Positions 18,529 to 27,112 of a stretch of 39,765 bases of DNA are shown piece after piece. A program made the position numbers and the translations under genes. Location: the NCBI GenBank assembly GCA_902797435.1, contig CADBSV010000001.1, forward strand, positions 1 to 39,765. Reading direction: 5' to 3'. Below the pieces are notes generated by a model, which saw nothing but the letters and a program-made list of their open reading frames with translations, made no database searches and was not told the origin of the DNA. The stretch comes from an uncultured Bacteroidia bacterium. GTDB taxonomy: Bacteria > Bacteroidota > Bacteroidia > Bacteroidales > UBA932. Numbering within the stretch: the stretch's first letter is position 1; every line of letters begins with the position of its first letter.

Positions 18529-19233
18529 ATGGACAATCTCGTACTTTTTGAGCATGCCGACATTCAGGGCGGCGACAACGTCGTCATTCACGGCCTCGAT
18601 ATGGCCGTAAAAAGCGGCGACCTCGTTTACATCGTAGGGCGCGTAGGAACCGGCAAAACCTCCCTTATACGCACCGTAATTGCAGATTCTCCCCTGAAAA
18701 ACGGGCACGGCGAGGTTTGCGGAGTCACGCTGGAGAAAATCCGCCCGCGGGCGGTGCCGGCCCTCAGGCGCAAAATCGGGGTTGTGTTCCAGGACTTCCG
18801 CCTGCTGATGGACCGCAACATAAGCGACAATCTCGAGTTCGTGCTGCGGAGCACCGGCTGGAAAGACCGCGGTGCCATTGCAGTCCGCATAGAAGAAGTG
18901 CTGGAGGCTGTCGGCCTCACCACAAAGGCGCACAAGATGCCTCACCAGCTCTCAGGAGGTGAGCAGCAGAGGGCAGCCATCGCAAGGGCCATACTCAATG
19001 AACCGGAGCTCATACTCGCCGATGAGCCTACAGGCAACCTCGACAGCGAAACCGCAGACGGCATCATGCAGCTGCTCATGTCGCTTAACAGGGAAAAGGG
19101 AACCGCAATCATAATCGTAACCCACAGCAAGGAGCTTTTCAATAAATACCCCGGCCGTGTTTTCGTATGCAGGGATGAAACCTGCACCGAAACCAGGACC
19201 GACGAAGTGCTGGAACTGGCCATTACAATTTGA
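18529..19233 (+). CDS. ftsE: Cell-division ABC transporter ATPase FtsE
   Basis: The 234-residue ATPase has Walker A GRVGTGKT at 37-44, Q-loop VVFQDFRLL, ABC signature LSGGEQQR, Walker B LILADEPTGNLD and the switch histidine in IIVTHS. VFQDFRLL and the DEPTGNLD context are typical of FtsE rather than of LolD or MacB, though the families are close. FtsE pairs with the membrane protein FtsX to control peptidoglycan hydrolysis at the septum. Here the downstream neighbour is nth (4 nt), not ftsX, so FtsX must be encoded elsewhere. Confidence 0.88.
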   Translation: MDNLVLFEHADIQGGDNVVIHGLDMAVKSGDLVYIVGRVGTGKTSLIRTVIADSPLKNGHGEVCGVTLEKIRPRAVPALRRKIGVVFQDFRLLMDRNISDNLEFVLRSTGWKDRGAIAVRIEEVLEAVGLTTKAHKMPHQLSGGEQQRAAIARAILNEPELILADEPTGNLDSETADGIMQLLMSLNREKGTAIIIVTHSKELFNKYPGRVFVCRDETCTETRTDEVLELAITI

Positions 19234-19237
19234 GGGC

Positions 19238-19879
19238 ATGGCTGACAGGATTCCCATAGCCGAAAGGTACCGGCAGGTAATAGCTTATTTCCGGGAAAAC
19301 GTAGGAGAGCAGGCTTCCGAACTCCATTTCCGGAATCCGTATGAACTTCTCGTCTCGGTAATACTCAGCGCTCAGTGCACCGACAAAAGGGTGAACATGG
19401 TCACCCCGGCGCTCTTCGAGGCGTACCCGATAGTGGACGCACTCGCCCTTGCCACGCCAGAGGAAGTGCTGAAATACATAAAGAGCGTATCGTATCCCAA
19501 CAACAAGGCGCGCAACCTCGTGGCAATGGCGCGAAAGGTAATGCGTGACTACGGCGGAGAGATTCCCACCGGAATCGAAGAGATTATGTCGCTTCCGGGA
19601 GCCGGCAGAAAAACCGCCAACGTGGTGACTTCCATACTCTACAGGCAGCCTGTCATCGCAGTGGACACCCACGTTTTCAGGGTTGCCCGCCGCTTGGGTC
19701 TTTCAAAGGGGAAAACGCCCCTCGCGGTAGAAAAAGACCTCGAGAGGCATATCCCTGCTGCGGACAGGCCGGTTGCGCACCACTGGCTGCTGCTGCACGG
19801 GCGCTACATCTGCACTGCCCGCAGCCCCAAATGTACGGCGTGTCCGCTCCGAGACTGCTGCGCGCAGAATCTGCCCTGA
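19238..19879 (+). CDS. nth: Endonuclease III
   Basis: A 213-residue base-excision repair DNA glycosylase/AP lyase for oxidised pyrimidines. The helix-hairpin-helix with catalytic Lys125 reads LPGAGRKTANVV, the catalytic Asp143 is in VDTHVFRV, and the C-terminal 4Fe-4S cluster cysteines follow the C-x6-C-x2-C-x5-C pattern. I placed the start at the ATG 4 nt after the ftsE stop; an open frame continues upstream inside ftsE but would overlap it out of frame. Convergent with the phosphohexomutase gene across a 4-nt gap. Confidence 0.95.
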   Translation: MADRIPIAERYRQVIAYFRENVGEQASELHFRNPYELLVSVILSAQCTDKRVNMVTPALFEAYPIVDALALATPEEVLKYIKSVSYPNNKARNLVAMARKVMRDYGGEIPTGIEEIMSLPGAGRKTANVVTSILYRQPVIAVDTHVFRVARRLGLSKGKTPLAVEKDLERHIPAADRPVAHHWLLLHGRYICTARSPKCTACPLRDCCAQNLP

Positions 19880-19883
19880 ACAA

Positions 19884-21530
19884 TCAGGCGAACTGCTGCT
19901 TCAGAGCTTCGATCTTCACGTCCGCATCCTCTCCCTTCGCCCCGAAGTAAAACTTTATCTTGGGCTCGGTGCCGGACGGACGCACTGTAACGACGTCCCC
20001 GGCTTCGGAGAAAAACTGAAGCACGTTGCTTGCAGGCAAACCCGTCTTTTCGGGCATGCTGTAGTCTATCACCTTCACTACCGGAGATCCGGCAAGGGCG
20101 GAAGGCGGAACCTCGCGGTAGTCTGCCATCATCTTCTGGATTTCCTGGGCTCCCGAAACTCCCCTGCGGACAACGCTCACGAGACCTTCCTTGCGATAAC
20201 CGTACTGCGCATAGATTTTCTGCATCAGCTGATAGAGGCTGAGCCCCTGATCGGCGGCCCATGCAGCGCACTCGGCCACCATGCAGCACGAAATCGGAGC
20301 ATCCTTGTCGCGGACGAACTCCCCTACATTGAAGCCGAAACTCTCTTCGCCGCCGCAAATGAAGGTACGCTTCCCTTCGAAACGCCGGACAACCTCGGCG
20401 ATATACTTGAATCCGGTAAGAACGTCAAAGCACTCCACCCCGAAGCTCCGGGCGATGTCGGCGATGAGAGGGGTGGTGACGATGGTCTTTACCACATACG
20501 CCCCGGGAGTAATTTTTCCGAGTTCTTTCCAGCGGGTGAGGATATAGTAAGTAAGCATCGCCGCCGTCTGGTTGCCGTTAAAGAGCACCATGCGGCCGTC
20601 ATTGTCCCGAACCGCTATTCCCATGCGGTCGGCATCCGGGTCTGTTCCCATGACGATGTCCGCACCTATCGAATCCGCCAGTTCCACGGCCATCTTCAGA
20701 GCGGCCGGTTCCTCGGGATTGGGAGAAGGAACCGTCGGGAAATTACCGTCGGAAACCTGCTGCGCGGCAACGCTGTGCACATTCGTAAATCCAAGCAGGG
20801 ACAGACACTCGGGAACGATGCGCACTCCGCATCCGTGCAACGGAGTATAGACGATGGCTATATCGGAGTGGCGCTTCCTGGATTCAGGAGAAAGCATAAG
20901 GGTAAAAACGTCTTTCTGATAGGCTTCGTCTATCTCGTGCCCGATAATCTCTATGAGTCCGGGATTCCCCTCGAACTTCACCTGCGAAGGATCGGATATC
21001 TTCCCCACCTCCGCAACTATCTCCTTGTCAACAGGGGCGGTTATCTGGGCGCCGTCGCTCCAGAAAACCTTGTACCCGTTGTATTCCTTGGGATTGTGGG
21101 ACGCGGTTATCATAACACCGCAGCTGGCCCCCTTGAAACGCACAGCATAACTCATCAGGGGCACCGGATGTATCTCGTCAAAAAGATAAACCTTGATGCC
21201 GTTTGCACTGAAAACGTCAGCGGCGATGCGGGCGAAGTCCAGGGAGTGATTGCGGGAATCGTAGGAAACGCATACGCTGAGCTGCCCTTCGACCTTTTGC
21301 CTCAGGTAGTTGGCGAGCCCCTGCGAGGCCATTCCCACGGTGTATTTGTTCATCCGGTTGGTACCGGCTCCCATGGTACCGCGCAGGCCGCCCGTACCAA
21401 ATTCCAGATTGCGGTAGAACGCATCTTCAAGCGCAGCGGGATCTTTCTGCAGCTCGCGTATCTCGGCCTTCGTCTGTGCATCGAAATCTCCGTCCAGCCA
21501 GGCCTGGGCCCTAAGTTCATAATCTTTCAT
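19884..21530 (-). CDS. Phosphoglucomutase/phosphomannomutase family phosphohexomutase
   Basis: The 548-residue enzyme interconverts hexose 1- and 6-phosphates in the cytoplasm. The phosphoserine is Ser144 in ITASHNPKEY, the metal loop is DPDADR, the sugar loop is GGEESFGF, and the C-terminal phosphate loop is RPSGTEPK. The overall length and N-terminus (YELRAQAWLDGD, then NLEFGTGGLRG) match the PgcA-like phosphoglucomutases of Firmicutes and Bacteroidota. I selected the ATG at 21530, 2 nt after the DPP IV stop, over an upstream start embedded in that gene. Glucose versus mannose preference cannot be told from sequence. Confidence 0.93.
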   Translation of the reverse strand: MKDYELRAQAWLDGDFDAQTKAEIRELQKDPAALEDAFYRNLEFGTGGLRGTMGAGTNRMNKYTVGMASQGLANYLRQKVEGQLSVCVSYDSRNHSLDFARIAADVFSANGIKVYLFDEIHPVPLMSYAVRFKGASCGVMITASHNPKEYNGYKVFWSDGAQITAPVDKEIVAEVGKISDPSQVKFEGNPGLIEIIGHEIDEAYQKDVFTLMLSPESRKRHSDIAIVYTPLHGCGVRIVPECLSLLGFTNVHSVAAQQVSDGNFPTVPSPNPEEPAALKMAVELADSIGADIVMGTDPDADRMGIAVRDNDGRMVLFNGNQTAAMLTYYILTRWKELGKITPGAYVVKTIVTTPLIADIARSFGVECFDVLTGFKYIAEVVRRFEGKRTFICGGEESFGFNVGEFVRDKDAPISCCMVAECAAWAADQGLSLYQLMQKIYAQYGYRKEGLVSVVRRGVSGAQEIQKMMADYREVPPSALAGSPVVKVIDYSMPEKTGLPASNVLQFFSEAGDVVTVRPSGTEPKIKFYFGAKGEDADVKIEALKQQFA

Positions 21531-21532
21531 AA

Positions 21533-23341
21533 CTATTGCTTTAAATATTTTAACCAGAACAATTTGTCGCTTTCCCACGAGTGCTCCCCCTGGGCTCCCC
21601 TGTAGCCGTGCATTCCGTCGGGGTAAATCATGAGTTCGAACTGCTTGCCCTCGCGCTGAAGGGCGTCGATGAGCTGCAGCGTATTTTGGAAATGCACGTT
21701 GTCGTCGCCAGTTCCGTGGGTGAGCTTGAGCATGGAAGTGCCGTCTCCGGGGTAATTCTTCACATGGTCTATCACCCTGTCGGCGTATCCTTCGGGATTA
21801 TCGGCGGGAGTGCTCATGAAACGTTCGGCGTAATGGGTGTCGTAAAGCATCCAGTCATATACTCCCCCACCAGCTATTCCGCAGCAGAAAAGGTCTGAAT
21901 GGTCAAGGAGCAAAAGGGCGGTGTTGGTGCCTCCGAAAGAAAACCCTTCCACGCCTATCCTGCTTACGTACGGCTTGGCCTTGAGCCACCGCGCCCATGT
22001 GCAGAAATCTTTTATGGGAGTGGTAGTAAGGTCCTTGTAATCGAGGTCCGTACCGGCCCTTCCGGTATGCCCGGCCACACGGGAATCGGCTGTAATCTGA
22101 ATTATGCCGTTACGGCTCCACCACTGATTGGGAATGCGCCAGCGGTCGGTGATGCTCGGGTTGTCGGGGCCGCCGTAAATGTCCATATGAACGGGATATA
22201 CCTTCGTGGAATCGAATCCTTCTGGATATACTATAAGGGCAAACATGGGCTGGCCGTCTTCGGCGTCGATGCTCACAAGATGTGGAAGCGAAAGGCTGTC
22301 AGGAGTCTCGGGAACGGTGAACTCCCCATTTTCCCACTTGAACGACGGAGTACGGGCAGAAGAAAGGGTAGCCCTGATAAGCGAGCAGTCCTCAGAGATA
22401 TCGACCTTGTCCACATTGTATTGAGTATCGGTCACTGCATTTATCTTTCCGTCAGGCGAGAGCCGGTAGAGGGCGGAACGCACCCTGGAATCCCTCTGGG
22501 CGGTAAAATATATATCACCGGATGCAGGATTCCTGCGGACGAGACGCACCCTCCAGTTCGTTCCGGAGGTTAGCCTTTCGAGGCGGGAGCCGTCGTAGCT
22601 CAGGAAGTAAATCTGCTCCCAGCCTGTTTCGAAGGCCCTTACCATATAGAGCCCTTCATCGGAAAAGAGCATATCCTCCGGCCAGTCCACCCAAGTGGGA
22701 TAGCTTTCGTGATAGATTGCCACCGCCGAACCGTCAGAAGCGTTTACCGCATAAAGGTCGTAGGTATTCTGTATCCGCGGCTGCCGGCCGACAAAGAAAG
22801 TGCGGCTGTCTGCTCCCCAGAAAGGAATGCCGAAATACTGGTCTTCGGTGGGGTCGAAAGCCGCCCAGATTATGTCCCGGGCCCTGAGGGTCCCGCGGCG
22901 GAACTTCGCCTTAGAAAGGTCTATGAACCCTATTCTCACCTCAGGATTGTTCTCCCCTGCCTTGGGATAATGGGTGCGCCTCAGGGTTCCGTTCTGGCCG
23001 AAAGGCGAATAAATCGGGAACATCGGCACCTTCGAATCGTCGTACCGGTAGAATGCCAGTTTTTTCGAATCGGGACTCCACCAGAACGAACGGTGATGCC
23101 GCGGACGGCCGAAAATCTCTTCAAAATATACCCAGGAGCTGTATCCGTTGAGCGTAGTCTCCGAACCGTCGCAAGTGAGCCGGAGAACATCACCCGCTGC
23201 GTTTTTAAGATAAAGATCCCCACCGAGATTGTAGGCACAGTAAGACGAATCGGGTGCCCAGAGGTGGTTCTCCTCCGAAGGCTGTGCGGAAAGAATCAGT
23301 GCCGAAAGCAGTAGGGCGGCTGTTATGAATACTCTTTTCAT
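21533..23341 (-). CDS. Dipeptidyl peptidase IV (S9B), secreted
   Basis: A 602-residue serine exopeptidase that removes X-Pro or X-Ala dipeptides. A signal peptide (start MKRVFITAALLLSALILSAQ) directs export. The propeller carries the DPP IV paired-Glu motif in YFEEIFGRP, followed by FWWSPDSKKLAFYRYDDSKVP. The hydrolase domain has Ser468 in GFSFGG, Asp546 in HGTGDDNVHF and His578 in DGMHGY. The start at 23341 overlaps the helicase stop by 4 nt (ATGA), pointing to translational coupling. It is somewhat shorter than the usual 700-plus residues of DPP IV. It differs from the S9 peptidase near the window start, which lacks the Glu motif. Confidence 0.92.
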   Translation of the reverse strand: MKRVFITAALLLSALILSAQPSEENHLWAPDSSYCAYNLGGDLYLKNAAGDVLRLTCDGSETTLNGYSSWVYFEEIFGRPRHHRSFWWSPDSKKLAFYRYDDSKVPMFPIYSPFGQNGTLRRTHYPKAGENNPEVRIGFIDLSKAKFRRGTLRARDIIWAAFDPTEDQYFGIPFWGADSRTFFVGRQPRIQNTYDLYAVNASDGSAVAIYHESYPTWVDWPEDMLFSDEGLYMVRAFETGWEQIYFLSYDGSRLERLTSGTNWRVRLVRRNPASGDIYFTAQRDSRVRSALYRLSPDGKINAVTDTQYNVDKVDISEDCSLIRATLSSARTPSFKWENGEFTVPETPDSLSLPHLVSIDAEDGQPMFALIVYPEGFDSTKVYPVHMDIYGGPDNPSITDRWRIPNQWWSRNGIIQITADSRVAGHTGRAGTDLDYKDLTTTPIKDFCTWARWLKAKPYVSRIGVEGFSFGGTNTALLLLDHSDLFCCGIAGGGVYDWMLYDTHYAERFMSTPADNPEGYADRVIDHVKNYPGDGTSMLKLTHGTGDDNVHFQNTLQLIDALQREGKQFELMIYPDGMHGYRGAQGEHSWESDKLFWLKYLKQ

Positions 23342-24777
23342 TTGAAAAAACGGTCGGGAAAATTCACAAGATAAACTTTTTTGACAGCCCTGGTAAGCGC
23401 GGTATAAAGCCACTTCAGGTCGTCCAGGGTCTGCTCTGCCTGCCAGAAGGGACAGTCGATGAAGACACAGTCCCACTGGCCGCCCTGGCTTTTGTGGGCG
23501 GTAATGGCATTTGCATACTTAAGCTGAAGGGCATTGTAGTAAGGGTCTTCCCTCACTTTATCGTAGCGGGCCTTTTTGCCTTTTATGGCAGAATAGTCCT
23601 CGGAGACTCCCTGGTAAAGGGCATTCTGCTGCTGATATGTAAGCGATGCTGACTCGCTTTCGAGCGTATCAAGGCATACCTTGGCACGGACAAGAACGTC
23701 GCCGTAGTCGGGAAACGACAGCGACGCATCGGCAAAATGCAGGCCGTAGCGCTCTTCGAATCCGCTGATGCGTCGAAGCGTGGCAATGTCGCCGTTGGCG
23801 ATATAATCCATCCCTTCTACATTCTCTACGAACTGATAGCAGTTCTTCACTATCATGAGTTTGTCTCCGCCCACAAGGCGGTCTTCCTTGTACTGCACGG
23901 CAGAACGGATGCCGGCATTATAACGGATGGCCCTTTTGTTGGAACGGCACAGGACGATAACGCCATCTTCCCCCCATTTGCCGTATGCATCGGCAATGGT
24001 TTCAATGAGATTCTCTCCCGACACGCGGACAATGTCGTCGAACCCGTCAAGTTCGAGCTGCGGAGCTTCGAACATATCTCCCGGCTCTCCATCTGCCGCC
24101 AGCTTCCGGAGAAGAGTGGCATTATGCAGGATGCCCGACTCCCCCGCCTGGCGGACTACGGTGCTGAGCGTCTCATAGCACACCCCTCCGAACGAATCCA
24201 TGAAGTCCACGGACAGAGCCGGCGAGGATTCGAGCCCGACAGGAGGAAGCTGCGCGGCGTCTCCGATGAGAAGAAGCCGGCAGTCGGCCCCTGCGCGCAC
24301 GAACTGAACCAGGTCCGAAAGCAGGTTCCCGCTGCCGAAAGCAGCCGAGGAATTCCCGCCTGCGGTATCGTCTATGCCGATAAGCGACACTTCGTCCACC
24401 ACGAACAGGGTATTCTTTGATTTATTTGGGACAAGATTGAACTGGCCGAATCCGTCATCGCCTACAGAGCGCTGGCGGTAGATATGTTTATGGATGGTGA
24501 AAGCCGGACGGCCGCATATTTCAGAAAGCACCTTCGCCGCCCTCCCGGTAGGCGCCAGGAGCACGGTATGAAGCCCGAACGCTTCGAGGGCATCGACTAT
24601 TGCAGCCACGGCCGTCGTCTTGCCGGTACCGGCATATCCGTTCACCACCATTATGTCGGCATCGTCGCCGCAGAGGAAGTCCGCCGCACCACGCAGGAAA
24701 CGCTGCTGGCACGACGTCGTTTCAACGCTCATTCGAGCGGAGAACTCAGAATAAAGGAAATCTGCCCTCGACTGCAT
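23338..24777 (-). CDS. RecD/Pif1-like superfamily 1 DNA helicase
   Basis: The 479-residue helicase has Walker A GYAGTGKT at 47-54, Walker B LFVVDEVSLI, motif III GDAAQLPPVG, an arginine-bearing motif IV region VVLCRSNKRAIRYN, and the C-terminal UvrD-like motifs AITAHKSQGGQWD and YTALTRAVKKVYLV. It resembles the stand-alone RecD-like AAA helicases common in Bacteroidota, probably acting in recombination or replication repair. It has no RecB or RecC neighbours. The ATG at 24777 is one base from the trkH stop and is my choice; a longer frame continues inside trkH, and a Met 16 codons further in is possible. Confidence 0.85.
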   Translation of the reverse strand: MQSRADFLYSEFSARMSVETTSCQQRFLRGAADFLCGDDADIMVVNGYAGTGKTTAVAAIVDALEAFGLHTVLLAPTGRAAKVLSEICGRPAFTIHKHIYRQRSVGDDGFGQFNLVPNKSKNTLFVVDEVSLIGIDDTAGGNSSAAFGSGNLLSDLVQFVRAGADCRLLLIGDAAQLPPVGLESSPALSVDFMDSFGGVCYETLSTVVRQAGESGILHNATLLRKLAADGEPGDMFEAPQLELDGFDDIVRVSGENLIETIADAYGKWGEDGVIVLCRSNKRAIRYNAGIRSAVQYKEDRLVGGDKLMIVKNCYQFVENVEGMDYIANGDIATLRRISGFEERYGLHFADASLSFPDYGDVLVRAKVCLDTLESESASLTYQQQNALYQGVSEDYSAIKGKKARYDKVREDPYYNALQLKYANAITAHKSQGGQWDCVFIDCPFWQAEQTLDDLKWLYTALTRAVKKVYLVNFPDRFFK

Positions 24778-24778
24778 C

Positions 24779-26236
24779 TCAACGCCTCCTTGTCCTGTCG
24801 AAAAGGAGAGAGACAACGGCCAGCACAGGATAAATCTCCACCCGGCCGAGGAACATGTCGAGAGTATAGATGAACTTGGCAAAAGAGGGCTGCGAACCAT
24901 AATTGCCGAAAGTCCCGAGATCGCCGATGGCGGGCCCCACGTTGCTGATCGAGCTGAGGGTTCCCATCAGCGCATCATCCCCGGACACGCCGCTCACCAG
25001 CGTCAGCAGAACCGAAACAATCCAGATTCCTATGAACAGTGCTATATAGAGCACATGCGGATAGATGTCGTCCACGCCGAGATTGCGTCCGGATATCTTC
25101 ACTTCCGTTACGCTTGCAGGATGAAGCGACCTGTGCAAACGGGCCTTAACGCCTTTAAACAGCAGAAGGATACGGTCGCTCTTGACGCCGCCGGTGGTAC
25201 TGCCGGCCATTCCGCATATCGACCCGGCAAACATCATCAGCATTGCCACGAAGACCGGATAGACGGAATTGTCGGCCGTTGCGAAGCCCGTAGTGGAAGC
25301 ATAGCTGAGAATCTGGAAACCTCCGTCAAGGAAGGCCTGCCCCCAGGAGGCGCAAACGCCGCTTATTTTGAGCACGAAGGCCGAAATGACGCTGAAAATC
25401 ACCAGATATCCGACATACAGGCGGAGAACGTCGTTCTTGAACGGCTTGAAACTCTTGTGAACCACCGCCATATAGATGATGCCGAAATGAATGCTCGAAA
25501 GGAACATGAACACCATCGTTATTATGTTGACGGCAGGACTTGAGAAACTGGCGATGCTGTAGTTCCTGGTGCTGAATCCTCCGGTCGCACTGACGCTGAA
25601 AGCATGGTTTACCGCATCGAAGACATTCATTCCCGCAAGGAGATACGCAAGGAAGGAAGCCACGAAGATGGCAAGGTAAACATATGTGAATATATAGACC
25701 GTACGGTTTGCCCTGGCGTGATACTCCCCTTTCGAGAGGGAGGAAAGCTCCAGACTGGTGAGCCTCAGTCTCATCTGGCTGGTACCGGGAATGACGAGCA
25801 GAAGGAACACCACTACTCCCAAACCGCCGATGAAATGGGTGCTGCTCCGCCAGAAGAGAAGGGCCTTGGGAAGGGATTCGATATCAGAAAGGATGGATGC
25901 TCCGGTCGTCGTGAAGCCGCTCACACTCTCGAACCATGCGTTAATGACGGTAAAGGGACCGCCCCAGAGCGCATAGGGCAGCATGCCGAATATGAACGAC
26001 AGCACCCACGAGAGAAAAATTATCACGTAGCCCTCCCGGAGGGAAATGGCGGCGGTCTTGTTTACGAATATGAAAGGAAACACGCCCACGATGAACGTGA
26101 GCAGGAAACTGATGGACAGAGGAGCGAAAGCCGTATCCGCAGGGTCGAAAAGCGCTATGACCGCAGACAGGAACATGAAGAGCGCGTCCACGAGAAGGGC
26201 GTACCCGACATTACGGCTTACAGTACTCCAGTTCAT
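24779..26236 (-). CDS. trkH: TrkH-type potassium uptake channel subunit
   Basis: A 485-residue multi-pass inner-membrane protein with the four pore-helix/selectivity-filter repeats of the Trk/Ktr/HKT family: SGFTTTGAS, SATGGFSTRN, ASTTGFATAD and SISNVGPAIG. Each carries the conserved filter glycine. It conducts K+ (or Na+-dependent K+) inward and normally needs the cytosolic TrkA NAD/ATP-binding ring. No trkA is present in this window. Its start overlaps the end of the upstream HAMP protein gene by 4 nt, so the two are translationally coupled. Confidence 0.95.
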   Translation of the reverse strand: MNWSTVSRNVGYALLVDALFMFLSAVIALFDPADTAFAPLSISFLLTFIVGVFPFIFVNKTAAISLREGYVIIFLSWVLSFIFGMLPYALWGGPFTVINAWFESVSGFTTTGASILSDIESLPKALLFWRSSTHFIGGLGVVVFLLLVIPGTSQMRLRLTSLELSSLSKGEYHARANRTVYIFTYVYLAIFVASFLAYLLAGMNVFDAVNHAFSVSATGGFSTRNYSIASFSSPAVNIITMVFMFLSSIHFGIIYMAVVHKSFKPFKNDVLRLYVGYLVIFSVISAFVLKISGVCASWGQAFLDGGFQILSYASTTGFATADNSVYPVFVAMLMMFAGSICGMAGSTTGGVKSDRILLLFKGVKARLHRSLHPASVTEVKISGRNLGVDDIYPHVLYIALFIGIWIVSVLLTLVSGVSGDDALMGTLSSISNVGPAIGDLGTFGNYGSQPSFAKFIYTLDMFLGRVEIYPVLAVVSLLFDRTRRR

Positions 26237-27039
26237 TTGTCAGATTTGTCTGAACCGCGTCTCATTGCGGATATACGTTTGCGCAGGATGCCGTTTTCCG
26301 TGGCAATTTCCGAAATGCTTTCATTCAGCTCGTGCAGCTGGTCGTCTCCCGGGAAATCATAGTTGTAGGGAGCATTGTTCGAACGGTACAGCCGTATTGA
26401 GTCGAGCATCCTGTAAATGGGACGGACATAATAAACCGAAATGAAGAACAGCAGCATGAGCAGAAGCAGGAGTCCCACCCCTACCGCTACGATTCCGGGA
26501 ATGATGCTCCGGTAGAAAGTGCTCTCGAAAGTGCGTGAATTGTCTTCCAGATCCACGTAGATGGCTTCCGTGAGTTTTGCTATATCCTGACGGAGCCGCC
26601 TGTAGCGGGGCTGGAGCCTTTCGAAATACCAGGAACGCGTATCTATGAAATCGGAAAGAATGACATCCTGCAGTTCGAGGCTCGTGAGCATGTATGCCGA
26701 ATAGGAATACTCCACCGAATCCGCCAGAGGCATAATGCCATTGGAAGAGAGCGAGGCGCGGAGGCTGTCGCAACGGGCGGTGAAGGCCGCTCCGTCGAAA
26801 TCGGGCAAGGCCACGGAGCTTTCGTCGCCGACCAGCGCGAGTATGGCCAGATTGTATTCATTCGCCTGGTCGGCGAGTTTCTGGGCGACATTCACGCTGT
26901 GGATATTGTCGGCTATCATATCCGATACGTACGAGCTCATGCTCCTGTATTCCATGACCGAGATGATGCTGGAAACCAGCAGCACCACCCCGATAAGGCT
27001 GAGACTGAGGTCAAGCTTTGTACGCAGATTCAGTTTCAT
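26233..27039 (-). CDS. HAMP-type membrane sensor without an output domain
   Basis: A 268-residue protein. TM1 is near residues 11-29. An all-helical periplasmic segment of about 150 residues resembles four-helix-bundle sensor domains. TM2 is near 179-203. A HAMP-like linker beginning VRPIYRML follows, ending in a short coiled coil and basic tail. There is no histidine kinase, GGDEF or methyl-accepting domain. The 4-nt overlap with trkH suggests the two proteins are made together. It may be a regulatory subunit or may partner with a kinase encoded elsewhere. Both are inference. Confidence 0.72.
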   Translation of the reverse strand: MKLNLRTKLDLSLSLIGVVLLVSSIISVMEYRSMSSYVSDMIADNIHSVNVAQKLADQANEYNLAILALVGDESSVALPDFDGAAFTARCDSLRASLSSNGIMPLADSVEYSYSAYMLTSLELQDVILSDFIDTRSWYFERLQPRYRRLRQDIAKLTEAIYVDLEDNSRTFESTFYRSIIPGIVAVGVGLLLLLMLLFFISVYYVRPIYRMLDSIRLYRSNNAPYNYDFPGDDQLHELNESISEIATENGILRKRISAMRRGSDKSDK

Positions 27040-27065
27040 TTTTAAAATAATTCAATAAATATTTA

Positions 27066-27073
27066 CAAATATA
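27066..27073 (-). promoter_or_regulatory. -7 box (TATATTTG) for the HAMP-trkH operon
   Basis: The minus strand reads TATATTTG, 26 nt before the start of the HAMP protein gene. A TTTG exists further upstream but with a 24-nt gap, longer than consensus. Confidence 0.5.
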
Positions 27074-27085
27074 GCAATTAATTCG

Positions 27086-27093
27086 TAAATTTG
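27086..27093 (+). promoter_or_regulatory. -7 box (TAAATTTG) for the ROK regulator
   Basis: TAAATTTG lies 19 nt before the ROK gene ATG, within the 73-nt divergent gap shared with the HAMP-trkH operon. The close divergent arrangement would let the regulator bind near both promoters. Confidence 0.5.
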
Positions 27094-27112
27094 TAAGCAA
27101 ACCACATCCAAT

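Noticed and set aside
19773-21605. A 610-codon open frame on the plus strand
   Set aside because: It runs antisense to the phosphohexomutase, which has all family motifs. The antisense product has no recognisable domain and also reads into nth and DPP IV. It is a codon-bias shadow of GC-rich coding DNA.
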